DNA of 10,963 bases from Xanthoparmelia taractica (Eukaryota > Ascomycota > Lecanoromycetes > Lecanorales > Parmeliaceae): positions 1-10,963 of the forward strand of contig JANQBS010000622.1 of the NCBI GenBank assembly GCA_033085395.1, in the 5' to 3' direction. The translations under genes and the position numbers were made by a program. Positions 8,266 through 10,963 of the stretch are shown here, piece after piece; position 1 is the stretch's first letter, and each line of letters starts with the position of its first letter. The notes under the pieces were generated by a model. That model was not told the DNA's origin, made no database searches, and was given only the letters and a program-made list of their open reading frames with translations.

Positions 8266-9030
8266 TACAATAGAGTTATAACGTCTTAAAGAAGATATTC
8301 TTTTTCTCGATCTTATTACTATTAAAGATTTTCTTCGATATTTTATTATTATTAATTAAGAAAGAATCGATAACGAGCGAATTATTATTAATTTCGTAAA
8401 TACTTTTATAGAGTAATTCTTCGCTAGATTTATTCGAATTATTAATAATTTAATTAATAAGAAAGATAAATAAATAATATATAATATAAGCGTATTCTAA
8501 ATTAAGATATAATATTTTTATCGCTAATAAAATTTAATTAATAAATAAAAAATATTTTAATTAAAGAAGATTTAATTATAAAGAAAAAGAAATTAAAATA
8601 ACTATTTAATAAAAGAAAGCTAATTTAATTTAACGTTATATTCTAAATTATTTATAATACTTAATTTACTTATTTATATAATAAAGCTTAAGTTCTCTTT
8701 ATAATTATTATTTTTTATCTAATTAAAGCGAGAAACGATATCGAATAGATTTTTAAGAAACAATTTAAGAAAAACTTTATTAATTTATTTATAGAATATT
8801 AAAATTATTTTAACACGTATTCTTAGCGATAAGTAAAAGATAATTTATCGAATCGATTAGCGCTAAGTGAAAAATAATCGCGATTTAGAGAATATTATAT
8901 ATTATTCTCTAAATATTCTTTTTAATATACTAATTAATAATAATTTACTTTTATAGATACGATACGTTTATTAATTAACACGATAAGCTATTATATAATA
9001 ATATTTAATATCTATTAACTTTAACTACGA
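8266..9030 (+). pseudogene. RIP-degraded relic of a DUF3435 / FluG-domain-type gene (tyrosine-recombinase-related), 3' truncated
   Basis: One plus-strand frame is readable throughout, broken only by TAA/TAG codons. Segments in order are RLKEDILF (8282-8305) and, after a short gap, IKDFLRYF. NFVNTFIE-stop-FFARF follows at 8390-8431, and YRID-stop-R-stop-VKNNRDLENI at 8846-8896. As I recall them, fungal DUF3435/FluG-domain proteins carry a Trp at the first stop and Gln and Trp at the next two. Those are exactly the changes RIP makes (CAG to TAG; TGG to TAG or TAA). DUF3435 proteins are related to tyrosine recombinases, including those that move Cryptons and Starships. The catalytic C-terminal part is missing here, since the frame ends at about 9030 against an LTR-like sequence. 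The gene is dead. Family call is from memory of motifs, not a search. Confidence 0.55.
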
Positions 9031-9034
9031 GTCG

Positions 9035-9445
9035 GAAAGATCTGAAATGATCTGGGATATGGGATGTCGATATCATATCATGATATAATATAATATTGAG
9101 ATTATATTATTTGATTTTTATGGAATAGTCTAAGAGACGTATTGATATCATGAAATAATCTGGGAAATTTCTGGTATATGTAGGAATATCTTATGTTATA
9201 TGTAGGGATATGGGAAATATACTATATATAGAAGAAGTTACTCTATATAGAATTATGCGAACGTATTTTAATTATTATTCTAGTTATTACTTTATTTTAT
9301 TATTACGTTGTTAAGTATTCTAATTATTATTCTAGTTATTACTTCACTTTATTATCGCTATTATTATTACTTTATTTTATTATTACATTATTAAGCTAAG
9401 CTCGTTATCGTATTTAATATCGTGTTATAAAAGATTTTCGCAATT
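9035..9445 (+). mobile_element. Candidate LTR and leader of a second retrotransposon
   Basis: The sequence at about 9035-9240 is less eroded than its surroundings. It contains repeated GATATCAT words (9069-9076, 9143-9150), several TATGTAGG/ATATGGG words and a TATA-like CTATATATAGAAG near 9222. In 9061-9240 I count 13 TG and 3 CA, the same one-sided pattern as the left candidate LTR. It truncates the DUF3435 relic, as an insertion would. At about 9440-9456 a CAATTATCTAGAGCTTGG sequence faintly recalls a tRNA primer-binding site. Neither LTR end nor a target-site duplication can be fixed. Confidence 0.35.
9270..9395. repeat. Nested AT-rich direct repeats
   Basis: A perfect 23-bp repeat (AATTATTATTCTAGTTATTACTT in two parts) lies at 9270-9292 and 9322-9344. 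TTATTACTTTATTTTATTATTAC at 9284-9306 recurs at 9364-9386, each followed by a similar TT-TTAAG end. The pattern suggests two overlapping duplications of a roughly 40-50 bp block. Confidence 0.7.
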
Positions 9446-10963
9446 ATCTAGAGCTTGGCGAGTTATTTCTATTACTATTAATATATTTAATTTATTTAAT
9501 TATTAGAAGAATTACTAGCACGCTAATTATAATAATAATCTATTATTTATTTTATAATAATAAATTTTTCTCTTCTCTCTTCGCATTATAAAAAGAATTT
9601 ACGATTATTCTTTATAATTATATATTCTTAGTTATTAAAGTTACACGCTTCGCATAAATAATATAAAGATTAATATCTTCGAATATATAATAAAGAAAAG
9701 CTTTCGTCGACTTATAAATGACCTTAATAATCGATCTAGAAAAACGTATTCTCTTTATATATATTATCGCGATCTCTTTTATTACTCGCGAAAAGAAGAA
9801 CTTAAAGATTATTAAATCGAATCTTCTTTAATAGCGATGAATTTCATATAAAATAATAGTTATAATTTATTAATAAAATAAAATAAATAGATTCGAGATT
9901 AGACTTATTTTTAGCTTTTTATTTACGTTTTCGAGTATTATTACTCGATAGTTCTTACGCTAATCTGCTTTTCTTAATTAACTTTAATAACTAAATATTT
10001 AAAGACTACGTAGAAGTAATTAATTGCACTTAAGATTATCTAGTATTAGCTACGTGTATTATAATTTCTTTAATTTTTTCTTTGCTTTTACGTGTTATCG
10101 TTTACTCGCGTATTAGCTTTATACTTAATATTTTATTTATAGATTTAATATATCTACTTTAAAATATTATCTCGCGTAGTGATTTTTTTACGAGTTATAG
10201 CTTAAGAACGAAGAAGTTAAGATTAGAGCTAAGATTTAAAGTCGAAATTCGAGGATAATAACTTTATTAGATAGATAGATAATAAGATAAATAGTAGAAG
10301 AATAATAGATAATAAAAGAATAATAAATATTAGAAAGATAATTAATATTAGAAGAATAATAAATATTAGAAGAATAATAAATAGTAGAAGAAAGAGTAAA
10401 AAGAAAATAAAAGTAGACGATAAATATATCTTAGAAAACGTGATGTTATAGATAAAATTAATATTATTTATTAATGCTTTTAGATATTTAACGTAATAAT
10501 ATTAGAATTAATTTATTTTATAATCGAAAAGCGAGAGAAGAATACTTTTATTATAAATATTAAGATTCTATAAGAATAAATTTATCTTATAATTAATTCT
10601 AATAATTATTTTAGTAATTATCTAAAGATATTAAAATTTTATTAAATTAGACGCTAATACGTAGAATTCTCGATAATCTTTTCACATTAAATAGATAATA
10701 GAAATTAATACTTAATCGATTTTCTTCTCGATAATTCTTTTAATAATAGATATTAGTATCTAAATAATTCTTCTCTTAAACTTTTCCCTTAAATAATTCT
10801 TATTTATTGTATCTTTCTTTTATTCTAATATTTGAGACGCGTTTCTATTATTAATATAACTAAAGATACTTAATATACTCTTATTCTAATAGAGAGTATA
10901 TAATTAATAATTTTTAGCTAAATCGTAATCTATAGAGCATCGATCTTATAGAAGTAATTACTT
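9446..10963. other. RIP-degraded DNA of an unidentified element
   Basis: The stretch is strongly AT-rich, with stops in all frames and CpG kept while CA and TG are scarce. I read it in both directions and found no reverse transcriptase, integrase, transposase or zinc-knuckle motif I trust. From its position after the candidate LTR it may be the gag region of that element, on the plus strand, but this is only inference. The repeat at 10294-10400 is the one structured piece. Confidence 0.45.
10294..10400 (+). repeat. 18-bp tandem repeat, probable RIP-altered Gln/Glu-rich coding repeat
   Basis: ATTAGAAGAATAATAAAT is repeated perfectly at 10347-10364 and 10365-10382, with degenerate copies on both sides. 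In the frame reading TTA GAA GAA TAA TAA ATA the pattern is Leu-Glu-Glu-stop-stop-Ile. If the TAA codons were once CAA, a RIP-type change, the unit would be rich in Glu and Gln. A basic stretch (VKRK) follows. It was probably a low-complexity segment of a transposon protein. Confidence 0.55.

Noticed and set aside
7841..9030. Right flank as the captain end of a Starship giant element
   Set aside because: Only a truncated DUF3435 relic is seen. No element termini, target site, cargo or intact catalytic region can be shown, and the subfamily may not be a captain.

Overview
The window looks like nuclear DNA of a filamentous ascomycete (Pezizomycotina). Three things point there: short 53-59 nt spliceosomal introns with GT...AG ends and CTRAC-like branch sites; a secreted kelch-propeller protein with one C-terminal membrane anchor, a type common in these fungi; and two AT-rich flanks with the scars of repeat-induced point mutation (RIP: CpA/TpG almost gone, TpA very frequent, CpG kept). 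I cannot name the species. A Leotiomycete-like fungus is only a guess.

Layout. Positions 1 to about 2440 are a RIP-ruined Ty1/Copia retrotransposon on the minus strand. A protease motif, a pre-integrase domain and an integrase core can be read in one frame from 1058 down to the left edge. Upstream of them lie an unreadable gag-like stretch (1065-2204), a short direct-repeat zone (2205-2440) and a candidate LTR (2441-2640). Positions 2641 to about 7840 are a base-balanced island. Its only convincing gene is a six-exon, 604-residue kelch/beta-propeller membrane protein on the minus strand (6743 down to 4654), which appears intact once five introns are removed. The rest of the island holds simple repeats, a C-rich/G-rich skew switch with a G-quadruplex-prone motif, and one unrecognised 175-codon open frame (7039-7566).

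From about 7841 to the right edge the DNA is RIP-degraded again. A plus-strand relic of a DUF3435 (FluG-type, tyrosine-recombinase-related) gene is readable at about 8266-9030, with stop codons where the family has Gln or Trp. It is cut off by an LTR-like segment (about 9035-9445). An unidentified RIP relic follows, containing an 18-bp repeat that would once have encoded a Gln/Glu-rich tract.

The picture is a single living host gene in a small gene-sized island between dead transposons, as in the two-speed or accessory compartments of many plant-associated and saprotrophic fungi. I found no operon, CRISPR array, tRNA or rRNA. The genes present do not form a joint pathway.
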